Of a stretch of 64,000 nt of DNA, positions 40,749-52,422 are shown in pieces (position 1 is the first letter of the stretch; each line of letters starts with the position of its first letter). The stretch is from Incurvaria masculella. Taxonomy: Eukaryota > Arthropoda > Insecta > Lepidoptera > Incurvariidae. The position numbers were made by a program, and so were the translations under genes. The notes beneath the pieces were generated by a model. That model did no database searches. It was not told where the DNA came from and was given only the letters and a program-made list of their open reading frames with translations. The DNA lies in NCBI GenBank assembly GCA_946894095.1, contig OX335645.2, forward strand, positions 18,747,001 through 18,811,000, read 5' to 3'.

Positions 40749-43700
40749 GTGAGTTCTTAATCTGTAGCAGATTGAAAGCTTTTTGCATGGAAAGTTGCCT
40801 TGCTTTGTGCGATGTATGCTATCGAATACCTACAAAAATATTAATCCCATACACATTTCCTGTTCTTATAAAAATTTGTACAGTTCTTTGTTTACCTTAG
40901 AACGAGAGATGTAAGTAGCAAAAGGCGAGGTTAAGGCTGTTCCGAACCCATATAAAGTTGTTTGCACACATAACGCAAAAAGTATTGCACTTTAAGCCAC
41001 GAATTAATAATAAAAGTTTAATATAGTCATATTACTTGCAGCGAAAACAATTTCACAATTTTAGGATTATTGGTTTTGTTACAATTTATTTAAATACGAT
41101 TTTTATTTAACAGCGCCATCTAACAGTGTAAAACTTCTAATCGGCAATTAAAACGAAACCATTACACCCGAAATTATGAATATGTTTTTGCTGCAACTAC
41201 TATGGCTATATTTAATATTTTTGACGAATTCGTGCCTTAAAGTGCAATACTTTTTGTGTTCTGTGTAAAAAAACATTGTATGGGTCGGAACATCGTTAGT
41301 GTTGTGACTGTGTTTATCTATTACATACCTTATGCAGTTCTATTTTTTTTTAAATAGAGGTGAGCAGATAAGTGTTATATCGCGAAACCCATGCAGGTTG
41401 ATTTAAGAAACTTTTTTGTTATAGACTTCTTTATTTATATACACGATCTCTGGTCAGGATTAAAGTTATCGTCATTACAGATCTAACTTTCGAAAATATA
41501 GACAGTTACATTTTTATTTTTAAATTAACACCAACCAGATATTGTGCACTCCAACCTAAATATATTGCCCTCGGTGGATTTTCAATCATATATCGTTGCT
41601 TTAACAATATGTTATTACATTTAATTATCAATATACCGAGGTTTTAACTGATATAAGGGATTGGGTGTGTGGGTGTTGAATCATTACCCGTATTCTTACG
41701 ATAAATCCATAGTTATTCGAATATTGTTCACAAAATCAAGAATTGCATTTTTACGGTAGAGAACCTGGATGGACGAACCATCAATAAAAATGTTACAATA
41801 GCTGATTCCGATGATGGAAAATCAAAGAAAATCCAACCAAAGCATACAAACACATCCATTACAGCTTTCGCAACGATTTATCTCACACGTCACAGTATAT
41901 CAGATTGACGTCATCTCTACAACCGTGCCAAAAATAAAGTGTATTTTCAAAATAAATCCATTCAGTTTCGGGTTTGTTGCGAGCCCGCCGCACGCTCCGT
42001 GGGACATTAACACGAAAGAGACGCTGCCAAATTGGCAGCCACGACCACAAAGTATAAGTTGATAAGCGTTTGTTTAGCTAAGAAAGCGACCACGTTTGAT
42101 TAGAATCGCGTTGACCGTAGAGTCAGAATGTCGTGACGGTTCCGGAGTCCGATGAGAAAGTGCAATGGGCCGGCGGGCGGTGCGCGAGCATGCAACAGCA
42201 TGGCGAGCGCGCTGTACCTAGCGGCGGTGGCCGCGGTGGCGCTGTGGAGGAGCGACTTGGAGTGGGTAGACCTGCCGCCGCTAATGCAGTCGCCAAATCA
42301 GGTCAAACGTCTGACAAATATCAAAAATTAGTCTTGTCTGCGAGGGAAAAACAACAAAAGTATCCATTGCCAAGTCTCGGCCAAATGTTCGAGGGATTTG
42401 TTGGGTTGCCTGCACGTTCGTGCCGCAGTCATCCTTCGAAAGGACATTCGGAAAAATGTACCTACTCAGAGTAAGTTTGTGGCCACAAACCAAACCTATG
42501 GTAAGCGATAAATATAATTTCCAATATAATGGTCACATACTAGGAAGTAATGGGATTCCCGAGCGCTCAAAGTTGGGTGAAAGCCTTATATTTTATTAAT
42601 ATATATTCTATATATTCAGATTATTAAAAAAGAGATTGAAAAACTGACAAAATATCACGCATTGAAATTAGAAATTCAAAGACTTTGGAACACAAGCAGC
42701 AAAATTATACCTATAGTTATCGGAAACACTGGAATCATATGCAAGACTGTTCATAATTTTATTCTAAAATCAAGCAGAAATTAAAATTGAAATCCTCCAA
42801 CGACAAGCAGCAGTTGATACCACTATGATCATGACCAAATTTATGTGTGGATATTAGGCGAAATCAATGCAGAAGAAGAGGAATGAAGGAAAAGAACATC
42901 TGCTCCTTTTCCCGAGAGGTTCCTGGGCGGGAGCAGATTGCTTCCGGCTAAACATCATCATAGCCGACGACTCTCAAATTAACGAGATGAAGAAAATTAA
43001 ATAATATTGCATAATGATTGTCAATTAATACGCATTTTATAAAAAAACTTACGTTTTTTTAAATGACATGGTTGGGGTTGATAGACAGCGTCTCCGTTAA
43101 TGTGGTTAAGGTGCGTCTAGATTAATTACCTTTAATTTATTTTATTCATTTTTTAAATAATAACGAGTATTTTTGCTTAAAATTGAGCATTCGGCAACTA
43201 AATGTCTAGATATATAGGGGCTAGCCCCTACGTATTCGTTTTCCCATGTCTCGCGTAATAATAATATTTGGGTAGACTACAGTCAAGGCTCTTACACGTT
43301 ACTATTATGTTGTATCTATTATGTATCTGCACATATCATACAGTTCTCTATTTTACTCCTGACTTTTTTGGAATGAATGGCAAAAACATCAACAGGCCTT
43401 ACGATAGTGGTTGTACACAACTCATCGCGTCAGCTGTGTTGTATCCGGTCACACGTACTTATTTCCGTGCTACTGAGCAAGCAAGGCCAATGTTGCTTGC
43501 TTCTTATGTACGCGAATTTAATTGGCAGTTCGTTAGCAGTAGAACGTGGAACGAATTTGTTGCAGATAATACGTTCAAGATAGTGACAATTAAAACCCTA
43601 TGAAGCGTATAAACTATATTTAACAAATCCTGATACTAGGTCGTAGTAGGTCATCCAATGGTAGAGTAATTTTTCATTTCAAAATGCGCCTTTTCATCTA

Positions 43701-46700
43701 ACATACATACTGAAACGAGTAAACGTCTAAATCACCGTTGCCATGGTTCGATCCTGAGATCTGGTCAGCCTCGGTAGCCCAGTGGCGCGACGCCTTGCGA
43801 TTCGATAAGCTGGGTGAAAAAACACCTTGAGTGCGATTGGGTGACCATTTTCAACCGTTGAGGGTGGTCGTGGTTCGGATTCCACGTAAAACTGTATGTC
43901 GCCTTCCTTACTTACTAGGTGGTAGGATTGATCCCGCCCGGGTTGGTACCATCTTATTGCATAGATGATGGTCGAAGCAGCAATGAAAATTGTCCGTGTT
44001 TCCAAACCAGTTCAATGTAGCCGAGCAAAATAAGGAAGGACCTGGCATGGCACCCAGTTCCCACGTGGTGATTTAGGCTAATTTATCTGACGGTCAGCTT
44101 GGTATTGCCATCCATGTCCAGTAAGATTAAAAAAAATAATCTCATGGCACCTTCAAATGACCTTTTTAGTCAAATGAGATAGTTATATCTATAACGGTCT
44201 GAATATTACGGGTAATGACTATTTATTTTGTTCCGGAAGATATGAGATGGCATGATTTATTGACTGAATAGTTACATATATTGGTTAATCTAGACATACT
44301 TTACTTGACCAGCAAGTGAGGAAACGGAACAAAGGCAGTAAAAATATAAATATAAAACATAACAAACATATTAATTGCTATGAGTCCCCCATACAAACTC
44401 TAATCCTCTATTTCACCCCCTTCGAGTTAGATTTTCGCCACAAAAGATAGCCCATGTGGTCCAGACTCTCTCTGCGGTTCAGAGAAGGTTCAGCATTGAA
44501 AATTGGTTCATCGGTTACTTTCTAATTTATAATATTAGTATGGGTGAGTTGGATACCTAAAAGGTAGAAGTAATTTATGCTAAGTGCGAATGTTCGGTTG
44601 GATTTCCGCAAATTCGCAAATTCTCAATTCTGCAATTTCCGCCTGTATTCTATTATCACTTGATTGCCAATATAGTTCCACGATCACAATCCCCAACATA
44701 GGCTGGAACGTCCCACCACTAAGTAGGACCTTACTAAAATATATCGTATTGAAATAAGTTAGATACATCTTTTTTAGGGTTCCCTACCCAAAGGGTGCCA
44801 ACGGAACCCTATTACTAAGCCTCCGCTGACCGACCGTCCGTCCGTCCGTCCGTTCGTCCGTCCGTCTGTCACAGGGCTGTATCACATGAACCATAATAGG
44901 TAGGCAGCTGCCGCTATAACAACAAATCGGGAAAATTAAAAAAATAATTCACAAAAAACTGGTTTTTTGTGTTGAATTTTGTAAGATTGTACGGAACCCT
45001 TCGTGAGCGAGTCCGACTTGCACTTGGCCGGTTTCTTAAGGCCGCGACATCCGAGCTGCGATGTCCAAAATCGTTTCGCTCGATGCGCTGCCAACCCGTC
45101 TCATTCGCTCCATTGTAGTGCGAAGCGTCGACAATGGTGTTCGCTCACCACGTCGACAACGACCGAACGGAAGGTCCGGTGAGTGAAGAGACGAGCGACG
45201 AACTAAGCGTGACATCGCTCACGGCTGTTGTTAATTAGATGATGCAAGGCCTTCAAACATCAAACGCCAACTCACACGCAAATACAGCATATACAACCGA
45301 ATTGTGTGACTGGATCGCCGACTTTCTACATGGCCGCAATATTAAAGTCTTGATGGATGGTTGTTTTTCGAAAGCCATGTCAGTGAATGCCGGCATACCG
45401 CAGGGCTCTGTGCTATCCTCCCTTTTCCTGCTGCACATTAATTATATGCTCAATTTGGGTAACATTGATTGCTACACAGATGACAGCACGGTTCTAGCCA
45501 GGTCTCCGGATCGCAAGCCGGGCTGAAGTGGAACAGGATAGGCCGCGCCTCGTTGTAAGGCTGAATCTGGTTTCAAGGATTAGAGACTAATCCTCTAATG
45601 CCAAATATGTCGGTCTGCCTGCGCCAAGGAGGCCAGGGTAGCTAACGCAACCAGCGTTAGCTAGCCTGGACTCCGTCCCCTTTCTACCATTGCACAACGC
45701 GGAACAGACAGCAAAATCCCATATGATGAATTCCCAGAACAAAAAACAAAAACCAGTAACCATTGTGTGACTTGGTAATGACATTGCTTCGGAAGGTCGA
45801 TGTAGAATATTTCCCATGGGTATATAGTTAGTATCGACCGGTCCAGTGGTCGGTGGCCAGCGAGTTGAATAGCCATTAATTATTCAACATGCAACGAGCC
45901 AGCAAAGCAATAAGCGGTCCACATGCTCTATGAACTGTCAACATGCGTCCAGTTCGACAACCTTATTTTCCACTACTTGATCGACTTTTCGGCTCAGCAT
46001 TATTTTTTAATTACAAACACAGAATAATGTTGACGAATATTATAGGAAAGTAGAGTTTTGGACATTCATCTGAGCGGAGCCCGGTCAAATATGATCAGAA
46101 ACCTTAGAGTGCGTCAGCAAACGGTCTGGCTTCGATAATAGCGCAACCTACTAGCTGAACATATAAATACATATAAAAATCATCAAACTTGGTCAAGTCG
46201 TTGGAGAGAAGAATTACGAATCACACGTACACCGGAATTTTACATATAAAGATGTACCTAACAGTCCTGTTAAATAAGTAGGCCTTACTCTGGCCTGAGC
46301 CGGTAGTCTCAGGTGTCACCTAAATTGGCGTTACGGCAAACCGATCGACTGGCGTTTTGAAATGTATGGAGAAATTGAAGAGCGCGCGCAGCGGGCGTTA
46401 AGCGAACTAACATTTGCGAGTCCGAGCTTGATTTGACAGCTTACTCAACGTTGCCGTAAATACGTCGACATTGCCGTTTACGTCCACTCCGCGTTTTCAT
46501 ACAAATCGGAAGTCCGAGTTTGACTTTGAAAGCTTGAAGAAGTAAAACCACAGAATATCTAGTAAAAACTTGTATGGAGTTTGGAGAAAACGCCAGTCGA
46601 TCGGTTTGCCGTAAACGCCAATTTAGGTGAGAACTCAGACTGACCACTCTGTAGGAATTATTTAGGAAACAAAATTGTAAATTATTTCTAAGCCCTTAAA

Positions 46701-49700
46701 AATATATAAATAATACACATGGTTAATAATAAATGCTTAAAACTGAAATTTGTTTTTTGCGCCTACTGACATACAAGTCAGTTGTTCTAGGGCTGGCTCA
46801 TGACAATAATCATGACGCCTGACAATAAAACAAACGACTCCCGCATAATCTCGCTCGATCTATTCCGGTCTACCAAATATTCGAGGTCTTTATCATCTAT
46901 ATTTACGCACAGACACCAGCGCACCGCGCCGCTAGGTGCCTCTAGTTCAGTGCTTGCTCTACATACACTCCATCCTCCCGCCCGCCATCTCCCGCGTACT
47001 CTGCGCTCATCAAAATGGTGAGAAAAACTCAAATCCTTGCATAGTATTGAAATGGAAACATAATCTATGTTTACTTATGCTTTTACCCCAATAATTCATT
47101 CTTATCAAAGAAAGGAAATGTTTCTTTTAAATTAAAATTAATGTATATTTCATGTAATGAATATTGTTAATCAATGATTTAAATAATTCTATCATTTTAC
47201 ATAATTTCTTTGAAATCAATGAACAAGTTATTTCAAGTACCTATCCAACAAATTATTATCGAAGTTCTCGCGTCGATAAATAAATTAAAAAAAACTTTGC
47301 TCTTTACCTTACCTTTCATGGCTATAAATAATAAAAAAAAAATCGTTAGAAATTTTGAGACAAGCGGCTGTCAATTTGACGAGCCACTAATTTCTTAGTT
47401 TTAATACTATATTATTTATTTATTATATTATTATAAACTTTTTTTATTTCATCATTTTAAGCTAATTAAATTCCAAAATGTGTGAACCATGCAAAATGCC
47501 AAACAAAGTGCCACCGCCGAAATGCCCGATGCAATGTGGCTCCAAGAAGTGTGCGGCATTTAAGGTTTCTATTTCATGTAACCGTTCATCGATGTACAGG
47601 TCATGTAGGTGTACATCTAAAGTTCTGTAGTTCGCCCTTAGCCCCTTCAACCACCTCAGTGGCGGATTTACCAGCAGGCTGAGTGGGCTGGAGCCTTGGG
47701 CGGCAGATTTTAGGGGCGGCAAATTTGAGACCAACATTTTTTTTCCTGCTCCCTAAGCCCAAAGTACCATCTTCCCGGGCGCCTTTGGGGCAATTTTTAC
47801 CACATCAATAACTTTAACAGGAAAGAGGTTGTCTAATTAGGACGATAGTACACAAATCATAACGTTACAGATGCATTGACAAATAAATGGTAATTCATTT
47901 CATTGTGAACTAGGGTATCGAAGTGTAGAGGTCGGTAGGGGCGGCAAAATTTGGTTTGCCTACGGGCGGCAAATTTGTAAATCCGTCGCTGAACCACCTG
48001 CCATTGGACAATATTATGTAATTAATCCATCTAAAGTGTGATTGTTGAATTACCAACACCCAATCAACAAAGTCTACGCATATATTTAATAACAACTCAT
48101 CTCATCTCATTGTAGTCAATATGCTTACATATTTGTACACATACATTACATATGTGTACAACACTAACAATGCAGTACTTTACACTCAACCTACATTAAC
48201 TTACTTACACTATATACCTATTATCTTCCACGTGACTAATTCTATGATAATAGTCGAAATGACAATATTTAAACCATTCCATTTAGGTATTAGGCGTTAA
48301 TAAAACAGTCTAATGCCCGTTTCCACCACCTCCTGCTACAAAAATCCAAAGTTACCTTTCGGTTACACCATGTAAATATGCAATGTAACCGATAACTAAA
48401 CTCAACTTACTTCGGATTCGTATAATATAGAATTTCGCAGGCGCCACCGTTCGACGTGTCGGCTCTGCGCGACGGCAAGGTGCCCATCGTGTGGGTGCTT
48501 GGCGGGCCCGGCTCGGGCAAGGGTACCCAGTGCGACCGCATCATCGCGCAGTACGGCTTCGCTCACCTCTCCACCGGCGACCTGCTGCGCGCCGAGGTTG
48601 CTTCTGGCTCCGAGCGCGGCAAGAATCTCACAGCAATCATGGAGAGAGGTTAGTTTTTTCTGACAGCATTGCATCATCCCAATACGGCTTACCTCTCCAC
48701 CGGCGAACTGATGTGCGCCGAGTTTGCTTGCGGGTCCAAGTGCTGCAAGATTCTAGGCGGCTTCGCTCACCTCTTCAGAGGCGACATGCTTCGTGTCTAG
48801 GTCGCGTCAATAGCCTGAAACCAAGATTTGGAAGAATTCAGGCCTCACCTGACATCACCGCAATCTTCGCTCAAGAATGCATGAAGATTGAATATTCCGC
48901 AACCATGGGGTCTCACTTAGCGTGGTTTTTGCGCGGTTGGAATTTTCTGAGAACTTGTGTATTTATTCACTCTTCCTCGGCATAGCCACACATAACGGTT
49001 TTTCATTAAAAAAAAACAAGTGTAGAGAAGCAGGCCTTGACAACAACCTCGCACCGGAACTCAATACGACTTTAAATGCTTGTTCTGCGCTCCAATGTGG
49101 CATTGTGGCCTTTTACATAGATGGCATAATATATTATTACATCCCTTTAATCGTTATTTTACCCGTAATGTGGCTAATTTCCAAAATAAATGTAACTGTG
49201 TGTCCGTGTTTATGAATTTACAATTTTATCCCAGACTAACACTACCTTTGATCTCACATCCAGGCGAGCTGGTCCCAAATCAGATAGTGCTCGATCTGCT
49301 GAAGGAGGCAATGGCAGATCGCGTCGCCGAAGCCAAGGGCTTCCTTATCGATGGCTACCCACGGGAGAAGGACCAGGGTGTTGCCTTCGAGAAGGAAATC
49401 GCGCCGTGCACGGTCATACTCTACTTCGAGGCGTCCTGCGAGACACTGACCAAGAGGCAAGCATCCACGCAATATTTGCTATTGATAATTGGTGCCTATA
49501 CAACATGGGCATTTATTTCAGAAAGTATTTCTTTGTTGCATACAAACATAATCTGTGTAGTACTAAATATGCCTTTATTTAGTCATTTTTCTTAACATAA
49601 CTAACCCTTAGGCCGTTCAAACGTAAACAGGGAAGAAATCACATTCGAATCACAGAATACAAATTTAATTATAATATTTCGATGAATCAGGAACCTGACA

Positions 49701-51645
49701 TTATTACATCATTTATGTGCTTTTACACTACTTATAGACCTATTGTCATAACATTACCTCATCATATCACATCCCATAAGGAACCAGTTGCTATTTCACC
49801 TAAAATTATCTTGATGACCAAAACCATGCCAAAAGAAAATAAGAATTGAACATTTTAATTTTTAGGAACCTGCACCTGGTGCAATAGCAATTTAGTCTTT
49901 GTTTTCTGAGATTGCCACTTGAGGTCTTATATGGGAACTGATTACGTGGTTTCATTATAGGGTAAGAGTACAAAACATCCCAGCTCCTTTAAAAATGTTT
50001 AGTGACTATAATAATGGTCTTTGTGATTTTGACAGGCTGCTGGGGCGTGCGGCCAATTCCGGCCGCGCTGACGACAACGAGGAGACTATCAAGCTGCGGC
50101 TTAAAACCTTCCTCTCCAACAATGATCAAGTGCTGGCGCTATACCCCGACAAGCTCACAAGGGTGAGTACTATGAAGTACTTGATGTTTGCACAGACTGC
50201 TAAGGCTTGCAGCCAGTTTCGGCCGCAATAACGATACCAAAGGAACCCTCAAACTGCCGTTGGAGATACTTCTTAACAACAATGATCGGAAACAGGTGCT
50301 ACACCCCGACAAGCTCAAAAGGGTGAGTATTGTAAAGTACTTGATGCTTGCACAAACTGGTAAAGCTTGCAGCCAGCTCCGGCCGCAGGAACAATTCCAA
50401 AGATCCCTCAAGCTGCCGTTGAAGATATTTCTCACCAACAATGATCAGGTGCTGGCGCTATATTCGACAAGCTCAAAAGAGTAAGTATTATGAAGTTCTT
50501 GATGTTAGCACGGACTGGTAAGGCTTACAGCCAGCTCCAGAACAATACCGAAGAGACCATCAAGCTGCCTTAGAAGATATACCACATCAACAGTGCTGGA
50601 GCTCTACCCCGACAAGCTCAAGAGGGTGAGTGTTACGAATTGTTATTTGGATATGCTGTGGAGGCATGCAGCTGGCTCCGAACGCACGAACGATGCGGAG
50701 GAGACCATTTAGCTACCGTTGAAAATACTACATACCAATAATAATTATCCGGTGCTGAAACTATACCTCGCCAAGCTTAAGAAGGTGAGTGTGCTGCTTC
50801 TTGTTTGGGTGACTGCTGCAGGGAGGTACAGTTAGATCCGACCGCATGAACATTAACGAAGAGATTGCGGTTGAATTCATTTCTAACTTTAGAATATGAT
50901 CGGTTGCTGGCATTCTACCGGACCATATAACTCTTGCAATTCAAATAGATCTGAAATTGTACATTTTAAAGCCATTCAAATTACAAAAGATTTTACAGTG
51001 ACTTTTTAGGATTAGATTAGGTAAAGGCTGAAAACGAAACACTATTACCAAGCCTCCGCTGTCCGTCCGTCCATCTGTCTGTCACAGGGCTGTATCTCAT
51101 TAACCATAATAGGTAGGCAGCTGAAAATTTCAGAGTATGTATTTATTTTGCCGCTATAACAATTAGGTAAAATTACAAAATATTATAAATTAAAGGGGGG
51201 ACCCATACAAAAAACTTGATTTTTTGTGTTAAATCTTGTACGATGGTACGGAACCCTTGGTGTGCGAGTCCGACTCGCACTTGGCCGGTTTTTCATTTGT
51301 AGTCTCACAAATTTTGCTCATAGTCATTTAATTTTTGAATGAAACCTATTAGATAATAGAATTTTGTTCAATGCGTAGATTCTGGGCAGTATCTGCCTTT
51401 CATATTATACCTTTATGAACATACACACTTACCATAAACAGGTTGTAAACGTTTACAAACCAGTGCAAATATTTAGAAGCCAAAACAATAACAATTTACA
51501 TTGGTTGCCACATGTTTATATTGAGCAAAAGTGAATAAGTGATATGAAATCATTTTATTTATGTTTTCAGATCAACGCTGAGACCAGCGTGGACGAGATC
51601 TTTGGGGAAGTACAGAAAGTGTTGGACCCGCTCACCAAGAGCTAA
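40746..51645 (+). CDS. Ak1: Adenylate kinase 1 (cytosolic), multiple first exons
   Basis: AK1 catalyses ATP + AMP = 2 ADP in the cytosol and buffers adenine nucleotides. Common exons are 48441-48648, 49264-49456, 50036-50162 and 51571-51645. With a bare ATG first exon (40746-40748 or 47015-47017) the protein is 201 residues, close to the usual AK1 size. Motifs in order: P-loop GGPGSGKGT (22-30), HLSTGDLLR (43-51), DGYPRE (100-105), TKRLLGR (133-139), GRADDNEE (144-151); all catalytic arginines and lid aspartates are present, so it should be active. Two further first exons (42200-42301, 47478-47564) add 34- or 29-residue N-termini in frame. The third intron starts with GC. Decayed tandem copies follow the exons at 48648 and 50162. 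Identity is secure; use of each first exon is inferred from splice-site and phase fit. Confidence 0.95.
40935..41293. mobile_element. Palindromic MITE, intact copy (empty site for the TTAA element)
   Basis: Inverse of 1351-2220 but without the 542-bp insert: at 41107-41110 it has a single TTAA (within TTTATTTAACAGCGCC) where the other copy has two TTAA flanking the insert. Confidence 0.85.
42200..42301 (+). CDS. Ak1: Candidate alternative first exon of AK1 with hydrophobic N-terminus
   Basis: ATG followed by 33 further codons and a CAG|GTCAAA donor, phase 0, compatible with 48441. It encodes [16 protein letters not shown], then [18 protein letters not shown]. The first 16 residues would form a signal-anchor-like hydrophobic segment, suggesting a membrane-attached or secretory-route isoform. 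The local DNA is GC-rich. Other frames here are also open, so the exon needs transcript support. Confidence 0.45.
43768..44125 (+). mobile_element. SINE copy
   Basis: The head GCCTCGGTAGCCCAGTGGCG parallels the 27036 copy; GCGATTGGGTGACCATTTTC is a worn 5S-like part; then GTGGTCGTGGTTCGGATTCC, CTAGGTGGTAGG, CCCGGGTTGGTACCATC and GGTATTGCCATCCATGTCC. Confidence 0.7.
44774..45034 (+). mobile_element. CCGT-family element copy
   Basis: TAGGGTTCCCTACCCAAAGG, about eight CCGT-like units, CACAGGGCTGTATC, GCCGCTATAACAACA and a slightly mutated 3' hairpin before CTTGGCCGG. Confidence 0.8.
45239..45526 (+). mobile_element. Non-LTR retrotransposon reverse transcriptase fragment
   Basis: The frame contains [40 protein letters not shown] and CYTDDSTV. 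These are RT motifs with the catalytic YxDD box (here YTDD instead of the usual YADD) of Jockey/CR1-like LINEs. Only the central RT remains, about 90 residues. Confidence 0.85.
46305..46640. mobile_element. MITE of the GGCGTTTACG family, full-length copy
   Basis: Terminal inverted repeats: GGTGTCACCTAAATTGGCG at the left and CGCCAATTTAGGTGAGAAC at the right, followed inward by GATCGACTGGCGTTTT and its inverse. No coding capacity. Confidence 0.75.
46805..47017 (+). promoter_or_regulatory. Ak1: Second promoter / ATG-only first exon of AK1
   Basis: GC-enriched sequence (ACCAGCGCACCGCGCCGC, CCATCTCCCGCG) ends in ATG (47015-47017) followed by GTGAGA. As at 40746 the exon contributes only the start codon and would give the same protein from a different promoter. 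Transcript evidence is needed to decide which is used. Confidence 0.55.
47478..47564 (+). CDS. Ak1: Candidate alternative first exon of AK1, Cys-rich N-terminus
   Basis: ATG plus 28 codons, donor GTTTCT, phase 0, 877 bp before the common exon. It encodes [20 protein letters not shown] and then GSKKCAAFK: five cysteines and five prolines in 29 residues. The preceding intron-like pyrimidine stretch could also make it an internal exon. Cys-Pro-rich short N-termini recall insect sperm-tail proteins, but that is only a suggestion. Confidence 0.55.
47657..47991. mobile_element. 335-bp hAT MITE with perfect 8-bp target duplication
   Basis: Termini CAGTGGCGGATTTAC and GTAAATCCGTCGCTG are inverted repeats of hAT type. 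AACCACCT flanks both sides (47649-47656 and 47992-47999). It repeats GGGGCGGCAAATTTG-like segments internally. No transposase. Confidence 0.9.
48441..48648 (+). CDS. Ak1: AK1 common exon 2: P-loop and NMP-binding domain
   Basis: Acceptor ATTTCGCAG, donor GTTAGT, phase 0 to 1. It encodes [48 protein letters not shown] and ends IMERG. All nucleotide-binding residues are canonical. Confidence 0.95.
48660..48810 (+). repeat. Decayed tandem copies of AK1 exon 2
   Basis: 48670-48740 repeats the exon segment CATCATC...ATACGGCTT...ACCTCTCCACCGGCGA, and 48757-48810 repeats GGCTTCGCTCACCTCT again. Frames are broken and no donor survives. Confidence 0.75.
49264..49456 (+). CDS. Ak1: AK1 exon 3: GYPR segment, GC donor
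   Basis: Acceptor CACATCCAG, phase 1 to 2. It encodes [34 protein letters not shown] and ends CETLTK plus two bases of the arginine codon. The donor is AG|GCAAGC, a GC-AG intron; only this junction yields the conserved TKRLLGR. Confidence 0.95.
50036..50162 (+). CDS. Ak1: AK1 exon 4: lid
   Basis: Acceptor TTTTGACAG, donor GTGAGT, phase 2 to 0. It encodes [20 protein letters not shown] and then [25 protein letters not shown] is the lid motif. The exon heads an array of decayed copies. Confidence 0.95.
50036..50940 (+). repeat. Tandem array of AK1 exon 4, five to six copies at about 160 bp
   Basis: Exon-like units are followed by donors at 50163, 50323, 50481, 50626 and 50785 (GTGAGT, GTGAGT, GTAAGT, GTGAGT, GTGAGT); a sixth worn copy at 50810-50940 has none. 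Units still read AACAATGATC...GACAAGCTCAAA before the donor, but frames are broken after the first copy. Copy 2 also keeps an acceptor (GCACAG). Confidence 0.9.
51025..51290 (+). mobile_element. CCGT-family element copy
   Basis: A short CCGT tract, CACAGGGCTGTATCTCATTA, GCCGCTATAACAA, GTACGGAACCCTTGG and the 3' hairpin TGCGAGTCCGACTCGCA with CTTGGCCGG. Confidence 0.8.
51571..51645 (+). CDS. Ak1: AK1 terminal exon
   Basis: Acceptor TATGTTTTCAG, phase 0. It encodes [20 protein letters not shown] and LTKS, then TAA. This is the final strand and helix of AK1. Confidence 0.95.
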   Translation: MNAETSVDEIFGEVQKVLDPLTKS

Positions 51646-51924
51646 CGTGATATTAATTTAAATTGTTTTGTTATCGAAAATATTTCGAATTTAGTGTATG
51701 TTATTGATAATTAAATATTCATTATGAACCCAATATTTCGTATTTTATTGCGAGTTCGTCAAATCCAAAAATATATATTTTTTAATAATTCCCCGATTAA
51801 TGAAAAAATACGTTTGATTTAAATGTCTTGGATTAGCATCTGCTTTCGCATCTAAAGAAGGTTCTACGTTTCAAAAATAGAAAATGTCGAAATTTTTCCG
51901 AAAGGAAATTATTACCGAATGAAT

Positions 51925-52197
51925 TAGGTGCCATGCGAGAACCTTCCCTTTATGAGCACGGCTATATTAAACTGGATGGAAAACAAGGACAATTTTTAAT
52001 TGCCGGTTCAACCATCCAATGCGGTGGTACCAGCCCTGGCGGCACATACAGTTTTACATGAGTTCCATACAATAGAACAGCTCATAAAGAGAAAAAACGT
52101 GGTGCATGACAAGATGATTTGTGCGGGCAAGGATTTTAACCCAAAACCTCTCATATGAAAGGCAATTCTTCTAGCCCCTAGACCACGGCATTGTTTA
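51925..52197 (-). mobile_element. SINE with tRNA-like head, minus strand
   Basis: On the minus strand: A box TGGTCTAGGGGCTAG, B box GGGTTAAAATCC, then TTTTTCTCTTTATGAGC, GCTGGTACCACCGCATTGG and CCATCCAGTTTAATATAGCC. Its body matches copies whose head is 5S-like. Confidence 0.75.
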
Positions 52198-52392
52198 CAT
52201 GTCTAGGTACTTAAATAATTTGTGAGAAAACTTTACATTTGCGTCAGAATAATGTTGTTGCTGGCATGATAAATAAAGCAACTTACCATGCACTTATCAA
52301 ACAAGCAATTGTGTAGTGTAGTGACATTTTGTAGAAATTTGACAAGAGCCAAAAACTCCAAAAATTTGGAAAGATTTTATTTTGTGAAAAAG

Positions 52393-52422
52393 ATGGGCTG
52401 CATCTTTTCTAAAACGGACGAT
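52393..52422 (+). CDS. First coding exon of AK1-like gene (MGCIFSKTDD)
   Basis: Ten codons ending in GAT|GTAAGT, a strong donor, phase 0. It fits the next exon at 53226 and supplies an acylation motif (Gly2, Cys3, Ser6). The context AAAAAGATGG is a good start site. Confidence 0.65.

Larger units (their letters stand above)
41294..46804 (+). other. AK1 5' introns: transposons and a LINE fragment
   Basis: Besides the exon at 42200-42301 it holds a SINE (43768-44125), a CCGT-family element (44774-45034), a reverse transcriptase fragment (45239-45526) and a MITE (46305-46640). The 43268-43603 frame of 111 codons is not recognised. Confidence 0.55.

Noticed and set aside
42133..42474. Independent 113-codon gene
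   Set aside because: The frame has no recognisable domain. The other frame starting at 42200 has a plausible N-terminus and a donor in the right phase, so it is preferred as an AK1 exon.
43268..43603. 111-codon frame in AK1 intron
   Set aside because: No similarity to anything I know, AT-rich codon use unlike the real exons, and no splice or promoter context.
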